Of a stretch of DNA of 64,000 bases, positions 8,618-16,893 are shown piece by piece. The stretch comes from an uncultured Clostridia bacterium (GTDB taxonomy: Bacteria; Bacillota; Clostridia; Christensenellales; UBA1242). Below the pieces are notes generated by a model. That model saw only the letters and a program-made list of their open reading frames with translations. It made no database searches and was not told where the DNA came from. The DNA lies in the NCBI GenBank assembly GCA_934757845.1, contig CAKVLQ010000006.1, positions 1-64,000 of the forward strand. The letters run 5' to 3'. The translations under genes and the position numbers were made by a program. Within the stretch, counting starts at the first letter, position 1; every line of letters starts with the position of its first letter.

Positions 8618-10120
8618 ATGAAAAAAATAACAAAAGTTTTAACTTTCATGCTTTGCAGTTTGGTTTTGTGTTTTGGCGTGCTTTTTGCAGGTTGCAAAAC
8701 AGACAATTCAAATTTTGAAAGTTTGCCACAAATCTATGAAATGGCAGTTGCAAATGGATATGAAGGCACTTATGAAGAATGGATTGCAAGTCTTAAAGGC
8801 GAAGCAGGAAAAGACGGCAAGGACGGTTTGAACGGCAAGGACGGCTTAAACGGAAAAGATGGAAAAGACGGGCTTAACGGACAAAATGGTCAAGACGGAA
8901 AAGACGGGAAAGACGGAAAAGATGGTTTGAACGGAAAATCAGCGTATGAAATTTATTGTTCATATAAGCCAAACTATACAAAAAGCGAAAGTGAATGGCT
9001 TAATGATTTGATTGCAAACAAAGTTGTTCCTGTTGCAACAGAAAATTTGGGTGATGTAAATTTAGACGGAAAAATTGATAATCATGATATTACTGCAATT
9101 CAAAAAATTTATAATGGAACTTTTGAATATAATGCACAATCTTATGCGCAAGCCGATGTTGATTTGAATGGCGTTATTGACAAAAGAGATATGTATGCGA
9201 TAATGAGCAACGCTGCGGATTGGTTTGATGATTTGCCAGTTAAAAACAAATATGGCGATGTTAACCTTGACGGCGTTATTGACCAAAAAGATTATGATTT
9301 GATAAATAATCAAGAAGAATATAGTAAATTTACAGGTTATCAAAAATTTTTGGCAACACTAGGATATAAGTACTCTCGTGAACAAACTTTAACTTTGCTT
9401 AACGAATATCTAAACAACAGAATTGACAACCTTGACGAACAATATCATTTTGTTGAAATTGACCTAAATGGTTTCACTGCTGATATGCAAACTCGATATT
9501 TTGTTAAAGACAATACCAAACTTCAAATTACAGTTCCAGCCTCAATCACTTCAAGACAAGGCTTTGAATTTAAAGGTTGGGTTAAAAATAACGATTGGGA
9601 TAATATAATAAGTGCCGATTATGAATTTGAATTTGATTATAATGATGGTTCAATCACATTAACTGCTTATTGGGAAGACCTTAATGCTTCACAAAACCTA
9701 GAATTTGATGAAAAAAATGTTTTGATTGGTTTGGGAACAAACACTGACACACACCTAATTATTCCAATGTATTATAAAGGCAAATTAGTTACTAATTTTA
9801 ACTTAAATTATGTTAATTTTAATGTAACAACAATAACAATTCCAAGTTCAATTAATGCTGAAAAAAATAGTTGGTCACAATTCAATAATTTTAATTCGCT
9901 TGAAACTATTATATGTGATAGTCCAATGCTATTTGCTGAAACTGAACTTGTTGGAAAAGCAAATGCAAGGTCACTTAACTTTAACAACCTTCAAAAAATT
10001 TACACAAAAGTTTGTGATGATTTGAATGAATCTAATTTTGTGTTTGAAGATTTTGCAAAACAAGAAGTTTCAGACAAAGAAGGTTATGTTCTTTGGGCTT
10101 ATGTTGAAACTAAAGCATAA
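8618..10120 (+). CDS. surface lipoprotein: collagen-like, dockerin-like and InlB-like segments
   Basis: A 500-residue predicted lipoprotein. The signal peptide ends with lipobox L-F-A-G-C26, so Cys26 is the likely lipidated residue. A short A-x-x-x-G-Y-E-G-T-Y-E-E-W motif follows, then Gly-X-Y repeats (about 61-107; mostly G-K-D, G-L-N and G-Q-D), and a second E-S-E-W-L-N-D-L motif. Dockerin-like calcium loops come next: D-V-N-L-D-G at about 146 and 214, D-V-D-L-N-G at about 180. An InlB/Listeria-Bacteroides beta-repeat (F-K-G-W at about 315) and a BspA-like I-T-I-P-S-S tail complete it. The start is ATG 8618, with AAGGAG upstream; an upstream Met has no ribosome site. Expected on the outer face of the membrane, with possible adhesion or scaffold roles. 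Own terminator. Confidence 0.85.
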   Translation: MKKITKVLTFMLCSLVLCFGVLFAGCKTDNSNFESLPQIYEMAVANGYEGTYEEWIASLKGEAGKDGKDGLNGKDGLNGKDGKDGLNGQNGQDGKDGKDGKDGLNGKSAYEIYCSYKPNYTKSESEWLNDLIANKVVPVATENLGDVNLDGKIDNHDITAIQKIYNGTFEYNAQSYAQADVDLNGVIDKRDMYAIMSNAADWFDDLPVKNKYGDVNLDGVIDQKDYDLINNQEEYSKFTGYQKFLATLGYKYSREQTLTLLNEYLNNRIDNLDEQYHFVEIDLNGFTADMQTRYFVKDNTKLQITVPASITSRQGFEFKGWVKNNDWDNIISADYEFEFDYNDGSITLTAYWEDLNASQNLEFDEKNVLIGLGTNTDTHLIIPMYYKGKLVTNFNLNYVNFNVTTITIPSSINAEKNSWSQFNNFNSLETIICDSPMLFAETELVGKANARSLNFNNLQKIYTKVCDDLNESNFVFEDFAKQEVSDKEGYVLWAYVETKA

Positions 10121-10129
10121 ATAAATTAA

Positions 10130-10159
10130 AAAACCTTAATTAATTTTAAGGTTTTTTTT
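10130..10159 (+). terminator. intrinsic terminator of the lipoprotein gene
   Basis: Perfect 10-bp stem AAAACCTTAA/TTAAGGTTTT, 6-nt loop, T-run. Confidence 0.85.
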
Positions 10160-10248
10160 ATTTATATTTTGTAAGAATGTGACAAAATAAAAAACTATTA
10201 TTTCACAAAATAAAAAACAATTATTTGCTATCAAAAATTTATAGCACA

Positions 10249-10269
10249 AAAAAAGAGCCAAAGGCTCTA
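10249..10269 (-). terminator. intrinsic terminator of the SDR gene
   Basis: On the minus strand AGAGCC-TTT-GGCTCT is followed by a run of T. It overlaps the gene's stop codon. Confidence 0.8.
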
Positions 10270-11049
10270 TTTTCCCAAAAATTTGTGGGTTAAATTCAAA
10301 AATGTTTTTAGTGGCAACAATTTGTAAGCAAAATAGAAAAGTTTATATTTAAACCCAATAATTTTCATTGGTTTTGGGTGTTTTTTGTAACTTTGTTTTA
10401 AAATAATATTAGCAACATATTCGGTTGGCATTCGTTTTTCTTCGGTTTGTTTCAAAGTTTGTGCGGCTGATGAAATTGTTGAACCATAACGCTCGTTGGT
10501 GTTAAGGTTTCGAATTCGGTTTTTGTTAAAATTGCTTTTGGTTTGACCTGGGCAAATTGTAACCACCGAAATTTTGCTGTTTTTAAGTTCCATATATTCA
10601 GTGAAACTTAAACTTGAAAGTGCGGCTTTGCTTGCACAATAAAAGCCACGATAACTTATTGGAAACAACGCACAAACCGAACTTATGTTGATAACTTTTG
10701 CACCACTTTTCATAAGCGGAAGGGCATATTTATAGCACAAAAAAGCCCCCATAAAGTTAACATTCATAATATTTTCAACAGTGGAAGAATTTTCAAGTTC
10801 AACCGCTCCACTAATTCCAAAACCTGCGTTGTTAATCAAGATGTCAATGTTGTGATATTTTTGCTGAATTTTTTTAAAACAATCAATAATCATTTCTTCG
10901 CTTGTAACATCACATTCATAAAAATTTTCAAGACCTATTTCATTTTTTCGAGCAAGACAAATTGGAATGTCGCCTTTTTCTTTATACATATTATAAAGGC
11001 AAAGCCCAATTCCGCTTGTAGCCCCAGTTATAACCACAATTTTGTTCAT
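10267..11049 (-). CDS. short-chain dehydrogenase/reductase (classical SDR)
   Basis: 260 residues, the normal length for a classical NAD(P)-dependent SDR. The cofactor loop is T8-G-A-T-S-G-I-G15, the structural motif N73-N-A-G76, and the catalytic set is Ser in N-I-S-S (123/124), Y137 and K141 in Y-C-A-S-K. The C-terminal segment is basic and hydrophobic (about 215-260), suggesting membrane association as in SDRs that act on lipid or sugar-lipid substrates. The start is supported by AGGAG 6 nt before the ATG. Divergent from the radical SAM gene. Substrate unknown. Confidence 0.85.
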   Translation of the reverse strand: MNKIVVITGATSGIGLCLYNMYKEKGDIPICLARKNEIGLENFYECDVTSEEMIIDCFKKIQQKYHNIDILINNAGFGISGAVELENSSTVENIMNVNFMGAFLCYKYALPLMKSGAKVINISSVCALFPISYRGFYCASKAALSSLSFTEYMELKNSKISVVTICPGQTKSNFNKNRIRNLNTNERYGSTISSAAQTLKQTEEKRMPTEYVANIILKQSYKKHPKPMKIIGFKYKLFYFAYKLLPLKTFLNLTHKFLGK

Positions 11050-11193
11050 AAATTTCTCCTATAAAAACATTTTAGCATAAAAAATATTTTTTTAAAAATA
11101 AATTTAATCATTTTGTTTTGACCAATTAAAAATAAAAAGTTTAATTTTATCATTTTGCTTTCAAAATTTTAAAAAAAGATTTATATTATATTT

Positions 11194-12081
11194 ATGAAAT
11201 GTAACATTTGCCCACGAAATTGCAATATCAACCGAAATGAAAAAAGCGGTTTTTGTGGTCAACAAAATCTAAAAATTCAAAAAGCAATGGTCCACATATT
11301 TGAAGAGCCAATAATAAGCGGAACAAATGGAAGTGGGGCAATATTTTTTAGTGGGTGCAATTTAAAGTGTTTGTTTTGTCAAAACTATCAGTTAAGCCAC
11401 CAAGGCAAGGGAACAGTTATTTCGGTTCAAAATTTGGTGGATATAATAAAAAAACTTGAAAGTAAAGGCGTTCACAACATAAATTTTGTTTCTCCAACGC
11501 ATTTTTCAAATTTGATTGTTGAAGCACTTAAAATCTATAAACCAAAAGTTCCTATTGTGTGGAACACGGGCGGTTACGAAAAACCTGAAATAATTGAGAG
11601 TTTGAAAGGATATGTAGACATATTTTTGTTTGACATAAAATATTTTTCAAGTGATTTATCAAAAGAATATTCTGGTGCTCAAGATTATTTTAAATTTGCC
11701 ATAGAAAGTTTAAAAAAAGCACGAGAAATTGTGCCACAAGACATTATTGAAAACGGAATAATGAAAAAAGGAATTATAATAAGGCATTTGGTGCTTCCTG
11801 GGGCAAGTTCAGATTCTGTTAAAATTTTGGACGAATTAAACAAAAATTTTGGAAACAAAATTATTATAAGTTTATTAAATCAATACACGCCGTGTTTCAA
11901 GGCAAAACAGCACAAAATATTAAAAAACAAGGTTACAAGCCTTGAATATAAAAGAGTTGTGTCTTATGCCATAAAACTTGGTTTTGTTAATGCTTATGTT
12001 CAAGAAAATACTTCTCAAACCGAAGAGTTTATTCCAAACTTTGATGAAGAATTTGATTTGAATGAGTTTTTGAACGATTAA
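11194..12081 (+). CDS. radical SAM protein, PflA-like (COG1313 type)
   Basis: 295 residues. The radical SAM cluster motif is C55-N-L-K-C59-L-F-C62. The N terminus adds four cysteines (C3, C6, C10, C21) in a C-x-x-C-x-x-x-C pattern, typical of the COG1313 group related to pyruvate formate-lyase activating enzyme. The G-C-N-L-K-C and W-N-T-G-G-Y blocks fit this group. It would cleave S-adenosylmethionine to generate a 5'-deoxyadenosyl radical; the target is unknown and no glycyl-radical enzyme is adjacent. No Shine-Dalgarno is visible; TATATT ends 6 nt before the ATG, so a leaderless start is possible. Its stop overlaps the convergent pseudogene by 4 nt. Confidence 0.8.
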   Translation: MKCNICPRNCNINRNEKSGFCGQQNLKIQKAMVHIFEEPIISGTNGSGAIFFSGCNLKCLFCQNYQLSHQGKGTVISVQNLVDIIKKLESKGVHNINFVSPTHFSNLIVEALKIYKPKVPIVWNTGGYEKPEIIESLKGYVDIFLFDIKYFSSDLSKEYSGAQDYFKFAIESLKKAREIVPQDIIENGIMKKGIIIRHLVLPGASSDSVKILDELNKNFGNKIIISLLNQYTPCFKAKQHKILKNKVTSLEYKRVVSYAIKLGFVNAYVQENTSQTEEFIPNFDEEFDLNEFLND

Positions 12082-12305
12082 ATTTCAATTTTGTTGTTTA
12101 ATCCTAACAAAGAGTCGATGCTTAAATTAAAAAATACAGAATAAGCAATTAATGTTTCAACATCGGGCATATTCAAACCTTTTTCAAGCCTAGCAATAGT
12201 TGCCCATTAAATATGAATTTCTTTTTCTAGTTGTCGTTGAGATAACCCCTTTTGCAATCTTAATTCTTTTATATATTCACTGAAATATTGTTTAACATTT
12301 TCCAT
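12078..12305 (-). pseudogene. XRE/Cro-type HTH regulator with in-frame stop
   Basis: Reading the minus strand from ATG 12305 gives a 75-residue frame closed by TAA at 12078 and interrupted by one TAA at codon 33 (12209-12207). Both halves match a Cro/CI helix-turn-helix: L-R-L-Q-K-G-L-S-Q-R-Q-L-E before the stop and A-T-I-A-R-L-E-K-G after it, then a normal C-terminal helix pair. A single C-to-T change of CAA (Gln) would create the stop in the loop before the recognition helix. No frameshift is present. It is either a recent nonsense pseudogene or a sequence error. Confidence 0.75.
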
Positions 12306-12389
12306 ATAATACATTATTGTATCAATTAATAAAATTTTTTGAAAGCATAAATAGATATTTTAATAAAAAATTTAATTTGCTAAAAATGT

Positions 12390-12418
12390 TTGACAAACAT
12401 ATTTTTATAGGTTAATAT
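12390..12418 (+). promoter_or_regulatory. promoter of the tyrS leader transcript
   Basis: TTGACA (12390-12395), 17-nt spacer, TAATAT (12413-12418). Six bases separate the -10 box from the leader-peptide ATG at 12425, so transcription should start at or next to that A. An overlapping TATAAT (12416-12421) would give a 20-nt spacer and is the weaker reading. Confidence 0.75.
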
Positions 12419-12424
12419 AATTGT

Positions 12425-12463
12425 ATGATAAAAAGAAATTATTACTATTATTATAAATTTTAA
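12425..12463 (+). CDS. tyrosine-rich leader peptide of tyrS
   Basis: A complete 12-codon frame, MIKRNYYYYYKF, then TAA (12461-12463). Five consecutive Tyr codons (TAT TAC TAT TAT TAT, 12440-12454) lie directly upstream of a gene for tyrosyl-tRNA synthetase and before an attenuator hairpin. This is the classical design for sensing charged tRNA-Tyr by ribosome stalling. No Shine-Dalgarno precedes it, and its ATG lies 6 nt after the -10 box, so it is probably translated from a leaderless mRNA. I know of no described peptide with this sequence. Confidence 0.75.
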   Translation: MIKRNYYYYYKF

Positions 12464-12465
12464 TT

Positions 12466-12522
12466 CTGGCTTTGGGCGGAAGTTTTTTTGCGATTAAAAA
12501 CCTTCTAGCCAAGGTTTTTTTT
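12466..12522 (+). promoter_or_regulatory. transcription attenuator of tyrS (terminator/antiterminator)
   Basis: Terminator: AAAAACCTT (12496-12504) pairs with AAGGTTTTT (12511-12519), loop CTAGCC, then T-run. Competing antiterminator: TGGCT (12467-12471) with AGCCA (12507-12511), GAAG (12479-12482) with CTTC (12502-12505), and TTTTT (from 12483) with AAAAA (12496-12500). Both use 12496-12511, so they exclude each other. A ribosome stalled on the Tyr codons leaves 12467 onward free, favouring antitermination. One that reaches the stop at 12463 covers the left arm, favouring termination. No T-box consensus is seen. Confidence 0.75.
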
Positions 12523-12560
12523 AATTTTTATAGATGGGATATAATTATAAGGAGAAAGTT

Positions 12561-13784
12561 ATGGATAAGAAAGATTTATTTAAAGTTCTTCAAGAGCGTG
12601 GATACATTTATCAAGCAACAAATTTGCAAGAAATTGAAAAAATGTTAACAAATGAAACAATTACTGCCTATGTTGGTATAGACCCAACTGCCGATAGTTT
12701 GCACATTGGGCATTGTTTTCCACTTATTATTGCACGATATTTGCAAGAAGCAGGACACAAAGTTATTGTTGTTTTGGGTGGGGCAACTGCCAAAATTGGC
12801 GACCCAAGTGGAAAGTCAACTATGAGGCAAATGGTTACTGACGAATTTGTTAACAACAATTATGATGCAATCAAAAATATTATTGGAAGATTTGTTGATT
12901 TAACTGGCGAAAACAAAGCAATAATTGTTAATAATGCTGAATGGTTTAAAGGCTATGATTATGTTAGTTTTATGCGTGATATTGGGGTTCATTTCAATGT
13001 TAGCAAAATGCTTGCAAGTGAAGCGTATCAAAAGCGTATTCAAGACGGCGGGCTTACATTTTTTGAAATGGGGTATATGCTTATGCAAGCCTATGACTTT
13101 GCTTATCTTAACAAAACTTATGGTTGCACTCTTGAATTTGGTGGTTCAGACCAATGGGGAAACATTGTTGCTGGAAAAGAATTAACTCGAAAACTTAATT
13201 TTAAAGACGGAGTAAGTGAAAAACCACTTGAAGGTTTTACTCATCCACTTTTAACAAACTATGAAGGCGTTAAAATGGGAAAAACCGAAAAAGGTGCTTT
13301 GTGGGTTGACGAAAACAAAACTTCACCTTATGAATTTTATCAATATTTTTATAATGTTGACGACCGTGATGTTGAAAATCTTATGAAACTTTTAACAAGG
13401 CTTTCTTTTGACGAAATAAAAACCTATCTTGCTGGCGATATAAGAAAAGCAAAACAAGTTATGGCTTATGAAATAACAAAACTTGTTCACGGAAAAGAAA
13501 AGGCTGACAAGGCATTAGAAACCGCTCAAAACATTTTTGCTAATGCAAATTTTGAAAATATGCCACAAATTGAAATTGAACTTGCTGGCGATATTAGTGT
13601 GCTTGACCTTCTTGACAAAACAAAATTGTTTTCATCAAAAGGTGATATAAGAAGAATGACCGAACAAGGGGCGGTTAGCATAGATGACGAAAAAATAACC
13701 GATGTTAACAAAATTTTAAATCATAAAAATGAATATATTGTTAAAAAAGGCAAAAAGAACTTCTTGAAAGTTATTGTGAAATAA
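12561..13784 (+). CDS. tyrS: tyrosyl-tRNA synthetase
   Basis: 407 residues, typical of bacterial TyrRS, a class Ic synthetase that charges tRNA-Tyr. The HIGH motif is exact at 48-51 (S-L-H-I-G-H), and the KMSKS equivalent is K238-M-G-K-T242, as in bacterial TyrRS. The tyrosine-pocket segment G-G-S-D-Q-W-G is at 194-200. A C-terminal S4-like RNA-binding domain occupies about 340-407. ATG 12561 is chosen over an in-frame Met at 12534 because AAGGAG lies 7 nt upstream of it. Expression appears to be set by the Tyr-codon leader and attenuator upstream. Own terminator. Confidence 0.95.
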   Translation: MDKKDLFKVLQERGYIYQATNLQEIEKMLTNETITAYVGIDPTADSLHIGHCFPLIIARYLQEAGHKVIVVLGGATAKIGDPSGKSTMRQMVTDEFVNNNYDAIKNIIGRFVDLTGENKAIIVNNAEWFKGYDYVSFMRDIGVHFNVSKMLASEAYQKRIQDGGLTFFEMGYMLMQAYDFAYLNKTYGCTLEFGGSDQWGNIVAGKELTRKLNFKDGVSEKPLEGFTHPLLTNYEGVKMGKTEKGALWVDENKTSPYEFYQYFYNVDDRDVENLMKLLTRLSFDEIKTYLAGDIRKAKQVMAYEITKLVHGKEKADKALETAQNIFANANFENMPQIEIELAGDISVLDLLDKTKLFSSKGDIRRMTEQGAVSIDDEKITDVNKILNHKNEYIVKKGKKNFLKVIVK

Positions 13785-13895
13785 TATTATTAATTAACAA
13801 ATTAATAATTTATTTATCATAAATAATTTAAAACTTTTTAAAAATTATTAAACTTGCTATAAAAATGAATATAATAATTTATAAAATTATTAACG

Positions 13896-13937
13896 AAAAA
13901 AAAGAGAAACATAAGTTTTATTGCTTCTCTTTTTTTA
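13896..13937 (+). terminator. intrinsic terminator of tyrS
   Basis: Arms AAAAAAGAGAA and TTCTCTTTTTT around an AT-rich loop. The rest of the gap 13785-14090 is AT-rich and shows no gene. Confidence 0.75.
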
Positions 13938-14090
13938 TATCATATTTTTTTAATAAAATTTGTTTTTTTATATTTTTCTTTTAACATTTTATTTATTGCA
14001 ATTTTAAAAAACAACCAAACACTCAAAGATAAAATAATTTATAAATAATATTTAAAGTTATCTAAATATTTGAAAACTTGCAAAAACTGT

Positions 14091-15083
14091 TTATTTTGGC
14101 AATTTTTTGCTTTGTTTTTGAAGATATTTTGCGTTATTTTTATAAAAATCCATTGTTTTTTCAAAGTTTTTTTCAAAGTCGGTTGGTTTAAATCCAAGTT
14201 TTGTTATTTTGTCAAAGTTAATGTTATATTCTTTGTCATCGTAAGGTCTTAAGTTTACAATTTTTATAAAATCATTTCTTAAATTTTTGTTTATATTTTG
14301 CTTAAAATATTGAGTGATTTTGTTAATCATTTCAAAATTTGTAAGCGTGGTGAAAGAACCTATATTATAAATTTCGCCAACTTTTCCTTTTTTTAAAACA
14401 AGGTTTATTGCACTAACATTGTCATTAACATAAAGCCAAGTGCGTTTGTTATATTTACTGTTTTTGTAAAGAGTGAATTGATCGTGGTTTTGGCAAGACA
14501 AAAACACTTTTGGAATTAACTTTTCGGGGTGTTGATATTCGCCAAAATTATTTGAACTTCGGGTTATTAAAACTGGAAGATTAAAATTTTTGTAAAACTG
14601 CATTGCAAGTTCTTCTCCGCAAGTTTTTGTTATCGCATAAGGAGAAGAGGGGTTATAAGGTGAATTTTCAAAACAAGGGGTTGAACACTCGCCATAAACT
14701 TCGTCTGTTGAAATTTGAATAAATCTTTTTTTAGAAAAATCTTTCCAAAAACTTACACAACAACAAAGCAGGCTTGCAACACCCAAAATATTTGTTTTTA
14801 GAAATTTTTGGGCATTCACAAAACTGTTGTCAACATGGCTTTCTGCTGCAAAATTTATAACATAATCAATATCAAATTCTTTAAAAACCTTTTCAAGTTG
14901 CTTTATGTTAGAAATGTCGCCTTTAATAAATTTGTAGTTTTTATATTCTAAAAAAATATCATCGTTTGAAGCATAAGTTTTTTTGTCAAAATTTATAATA
15001 AAATTATTTTTGTTATTAATTATGCTTTTAATATAATTTAAACCAATAAACCCAAGCCCACCAGTTACTAAATATGTTTTCAT
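14091..15083 (-). CDS. dTDP-glucose 4,6-dehydratase-like (RmlB family) extended SDR
   Basis: 330 residues of the extended SDR family. The Rossmann loop is T7-G-G-L-G-F-I-G14. The RmlB-type active site is S125-T-D-E-V-Y-G131 (Asp127 and Glu128 being the dehydration pair) with Y149 and K153 in S-S-P-Y-A-I-T-K. A late R-P-Y-D-D-K-E-Y segment corresponds to the family's R-P-G-H-D-x-R-Y. It would convert a dTDP- or other NDP-hexose to the 4-keto-6-deoxy sugar, but no rmlA, rmlC or rmlD lies nearby. TATAAT lies 6 nt before the ATG, so the mRNA is probably leaderless. Confidence 0.8.
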   Translation of the reverse strand: MKTYLVTGGLGFIGLNYIKSIINNKNNFIINFDKKTYASNDDIFLEYKNYKFIKGDISNIKQLEKVFKEFDIDYVINFAAESHVDNSFVNAQKFLKTNILGVASLLCCCVSFWKDFSKKRFIQISTDEVYGECSTPCFENSPYNPSSPYAITKTCGEELAMQFYKNFNLPVLITRSSNNFGEYQHPEKLIPKVFLSCQNHDQFTLYKNSKYNKRTWLYVNDNVSAINLVLKKGKVGEIYNIGSFTTLTNFEMINKITQYFKQNINKNLRNDFIKIVNLRPYDDKEYNINFDKITKLGFKPTDFEKNFEKTMDFYKNNAKYLQKQSKKLPK

Positions 15084-15089
15084 AAAGGC

Positions 15090-15118
15090 ATTATAAAAAA
15101 AACAAAAAAATAAAGCAA
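15090..15118 (-). promoter_or_regulatory. promoter of the RmlB-like gene, leaderless geometry
   Basis: On the minus strand: TTGCTT, 17-nt spacer, TATAAT, then GCCTTT and the ATG. The -35 box sits inside the terminator hairpin of the upstream gene. Confidence 0.7.
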
Positions 15119-15137
15119 CTTTTTGCTTTATTTTTTT
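15104..15137. terminator. symmetrical intrinsic terminator
   Basis: Perfect 15-bp stem (15104-15118 with 15123-15137) around loop CTTT, with A/T runs on both sides. It ends the minus-strand VTT gene and overlaps that gene's last codons. Confidence 0.8.
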
Positions 15138-16096
15138 AAATCTTTTTCACTTTTTCCGTCATCAAGATTTAGTTTTTCAATTTTAACTTTTTGGGGTTTT
15201 TTTGAAACTTTAATTTTGTGTTTGTTTGCAATTTTGTCAACAATTTCTTCAATTTTTGATGAGTATTTTATGCTTAAAATAAACAAAACAACAATAAACA
15301 AAACAATAAACGCCCAAATTATCAAATAATATCCAGAATAAGGAATTAGTTTTCCGCTTCCCAAAAAGCATAAGCAAAAAATTCCAATCGGTCGTGTTAT
15401 TAAATTTGTTATTGCAAAAAATTTTGTGCTCATGTTTGTAACACCCGCTGCAACGCACAAAATGTCGTCAGGAAAAGCAGGGAACAGCATCATCAAAAAA
15501 AATGCATATTTCCCATTTGTAAGTTTTTTTGTCCATTTGTTTGCATCTTCTTTTCCGCAAATCCAAACTAAAATTTTTTTTCCATAGCGTCTTCCAAGAT
15601 AGAATGCAAACATACTTCCCAAAAAAATTGACACAAAACTTAAAATAAATGCAATGAATGGACCAAAAATTAAAGCCCCAGCAATGGTGGTCAGACACGC
15701 AGGAATTGGAAGAATTGTTACTTGCAAAAATTGAATAGCCACAAAAATAATCAGGCTATAATTTCCACCACTTAAAATAAATCTTTTTATATCTTCCAAA
15801 CTTTGAAGTTTATCAAGACTTCCAGTTTGTTTAAGTGCAAAATAGATTGCCAGTCCAAGTGCTATAAAAATAAAACAAACAATAAAAAGTCTTAAAATTT
15901 TTCCACCTTTTGTTTTGTTTGAAATTTCAATTTTTTCAGTTTTAACTTTTTCGCCTTGTTTTGCAAGTGTTTCGTTTAGTTTTGCGTTGCATTCCATGTT
16001 TTTAATTTCAATTTGTTCGTTTTTATTTTCACAAAAAAATTCTTTGTTTTTAACAAATTCTTCTTTTTTTAACATTTCATTTTTGATTTTCTTCAT
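15128..16096 (-). CDS. VTT/TVP38-family (DedA-like) membrane protein
   Basis: 322 residues: a charged N-terminal region (1-65), a first membrane helix at about 68-90, then the VTT core. The core includes L-P-I-P-A, the G-S-M-F-A-F-Y-L-G-R-R-Y-G motif, and F-P-A-F-P-D-D after the long loop. A final helix (about 262-285) and a Lys-rich tail follow. VTT/DedA proteins are linked to lipid scrambling or flipping and membrane homeostasis; the exact role here is unknown. TATAAT (complement of 16112-16117) lies 15 nt before the ATG without a clear Shine-Dalgarno, so the 5' leader is very short. Confidence 0.8.
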   Translation of the reverse strand: MKKIKNEMLKKEEFVKNKEFFCENKNEQIEIKNMECNAKLNETLAKQGEKVKTEKIEISNKTKGGKILRLFIVCFIFIALGLAIYFALKQTGSLDKLQSLEDIKRFILSGGNYSLIIFVAIQFLQVTILPIPACLTTIAGALIFGPFIAFILSFVSIFLGSMFAFYLGRRYGKKILVWICGKEDANKWTKKLTNGKYAFFLMMLFPAFPDDILCVAAGVTNMSTKFFAITNLITRPIGIFCLCFLGSGKLIPYSGYYLIIWAFIVLFIVVLFILSIKYSSKIEEIVDKIANKHKIKVSKKPQKVKIEKLNLDDGKSEKDLKK

Positions 16097-16232
16097 TTAT
16101 TTTATTTTATGATTATATTATTTATATATTCTTAATAAATTTTGATTAAAAAGATTAAAAAAAATTTTAACAAAAAAATGCAAAAGTCTTTCAATCATTC
16201 ACAATTAATTTTTTTGTTTCATAAAAATTTTT

Positions 16233-16892
16233 ATGATAGAAGCAAAATTTTTAAAAACTCTTACAAAACAAGGGGTGAAGGTTTTAGACCCCAATTCAAC
16301 CACAATAGACAAAACTTGCAAAATAGGTGAAAATGTTGTGATTTTTCCTAACAATACAATTTTGGGCGAAACAAGCATTGGCAAAAATTGCATTTTGGAA
16401 AATAGCAACTTTATTGAAAATTGCAAAATTGGAGAAAACAATAAAATAAGTTTTAGTTATTTAAAAAACTCAACAATAAAAGCCAATAATCAAATTGGAC
16501 CTTATTCAAGGTTAAGGCAAGCCGAAATTGAAAACAACACAAAAATTGGAAATTTTGTTGAAGTTAAAAAAAGTTTGATTGAAAATGGCGTGAAAGCAAG
16601 CCACCTAACATATATTGGTGATGCAATAGTTGGAAAAAACACAAACATTGGTTGTGGCGTTATTTTTTGCAATTATAACGGCAAAGAAAAATTTAAAACC
16701 ATTGTTGGAGAAAATTGTTTTATTGGAAGCAACACAAATCTTGTTGCTCCGCTTTTGATTGGCGATAACACATTTATTGCGGCTGGAGCAACGGTTTATA
16801 AAAATATTGAAAGTGATAAATTTGTTATTGGCAATCGTGAACTTAAAGTTAAAGAAGATTATAAAAAAATTCACATAAAAAAGGAAAACTAA
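16233..16892 (+). CDS. stand-alone GlmU-type glucosamine-1-phosphate acetyltransferase
   Basis: 219 residues equal to only the C-terminal left-handed beta-helix domain of GlmU, which acetylates glucosamine-1-phosphate with acetyl-CoA. It starts at the G-V-x-x-x-D-P linker. The GlmU acetyltransferase residues are in place: the R-L-R loop (93-95), K112, H124 (catalytic, K-A-S-H-L-T-Y), Y127, N138, N147 and K153. The uridyltransferase domain is absent. It precedes glmM by 1 nt, so the two successive amino-sugar enzymes are co-transcribed. No convincing ribosome site is seen at the ATG. A second GlmU-like protein is at 21161. Confidence 0.85.
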   Translation: MIEAKFLKTLTKQGVKVLDPNSTTIDKTCKIGENVVIFPNNTILGETSIGKNCILENSNFIENCKIGENNKISFSYLKNSTIKANNQIGPYSRLRQAEIENNTKIGNFVEVKKSLIENGVKASHLTYIGDAIVGKNTNIGCGVIFCNYNGKEKFKTIVGENCFIGSNTNLVAPLLIGDNTFIAAGATVYKNIESDKFVIGNRELKVKEDYKKIHIKKEN

Positions 16893-16893
16893 T

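Noticed and set aside
12300..12560. T-box riboswitch upstream of tyrS
   Set aside because: No T-box consensus, no specifier loop and too short a leader; the Tyr-codon leader peptide explains the terminator/antiterminator pair better.
16200..16233. leaderless promoter for the GlmU-type acetyltransferase
   Set aside because: Only CATAAA-like sequence at the right distance and no -35; too weak to count with the other leaderless starts.
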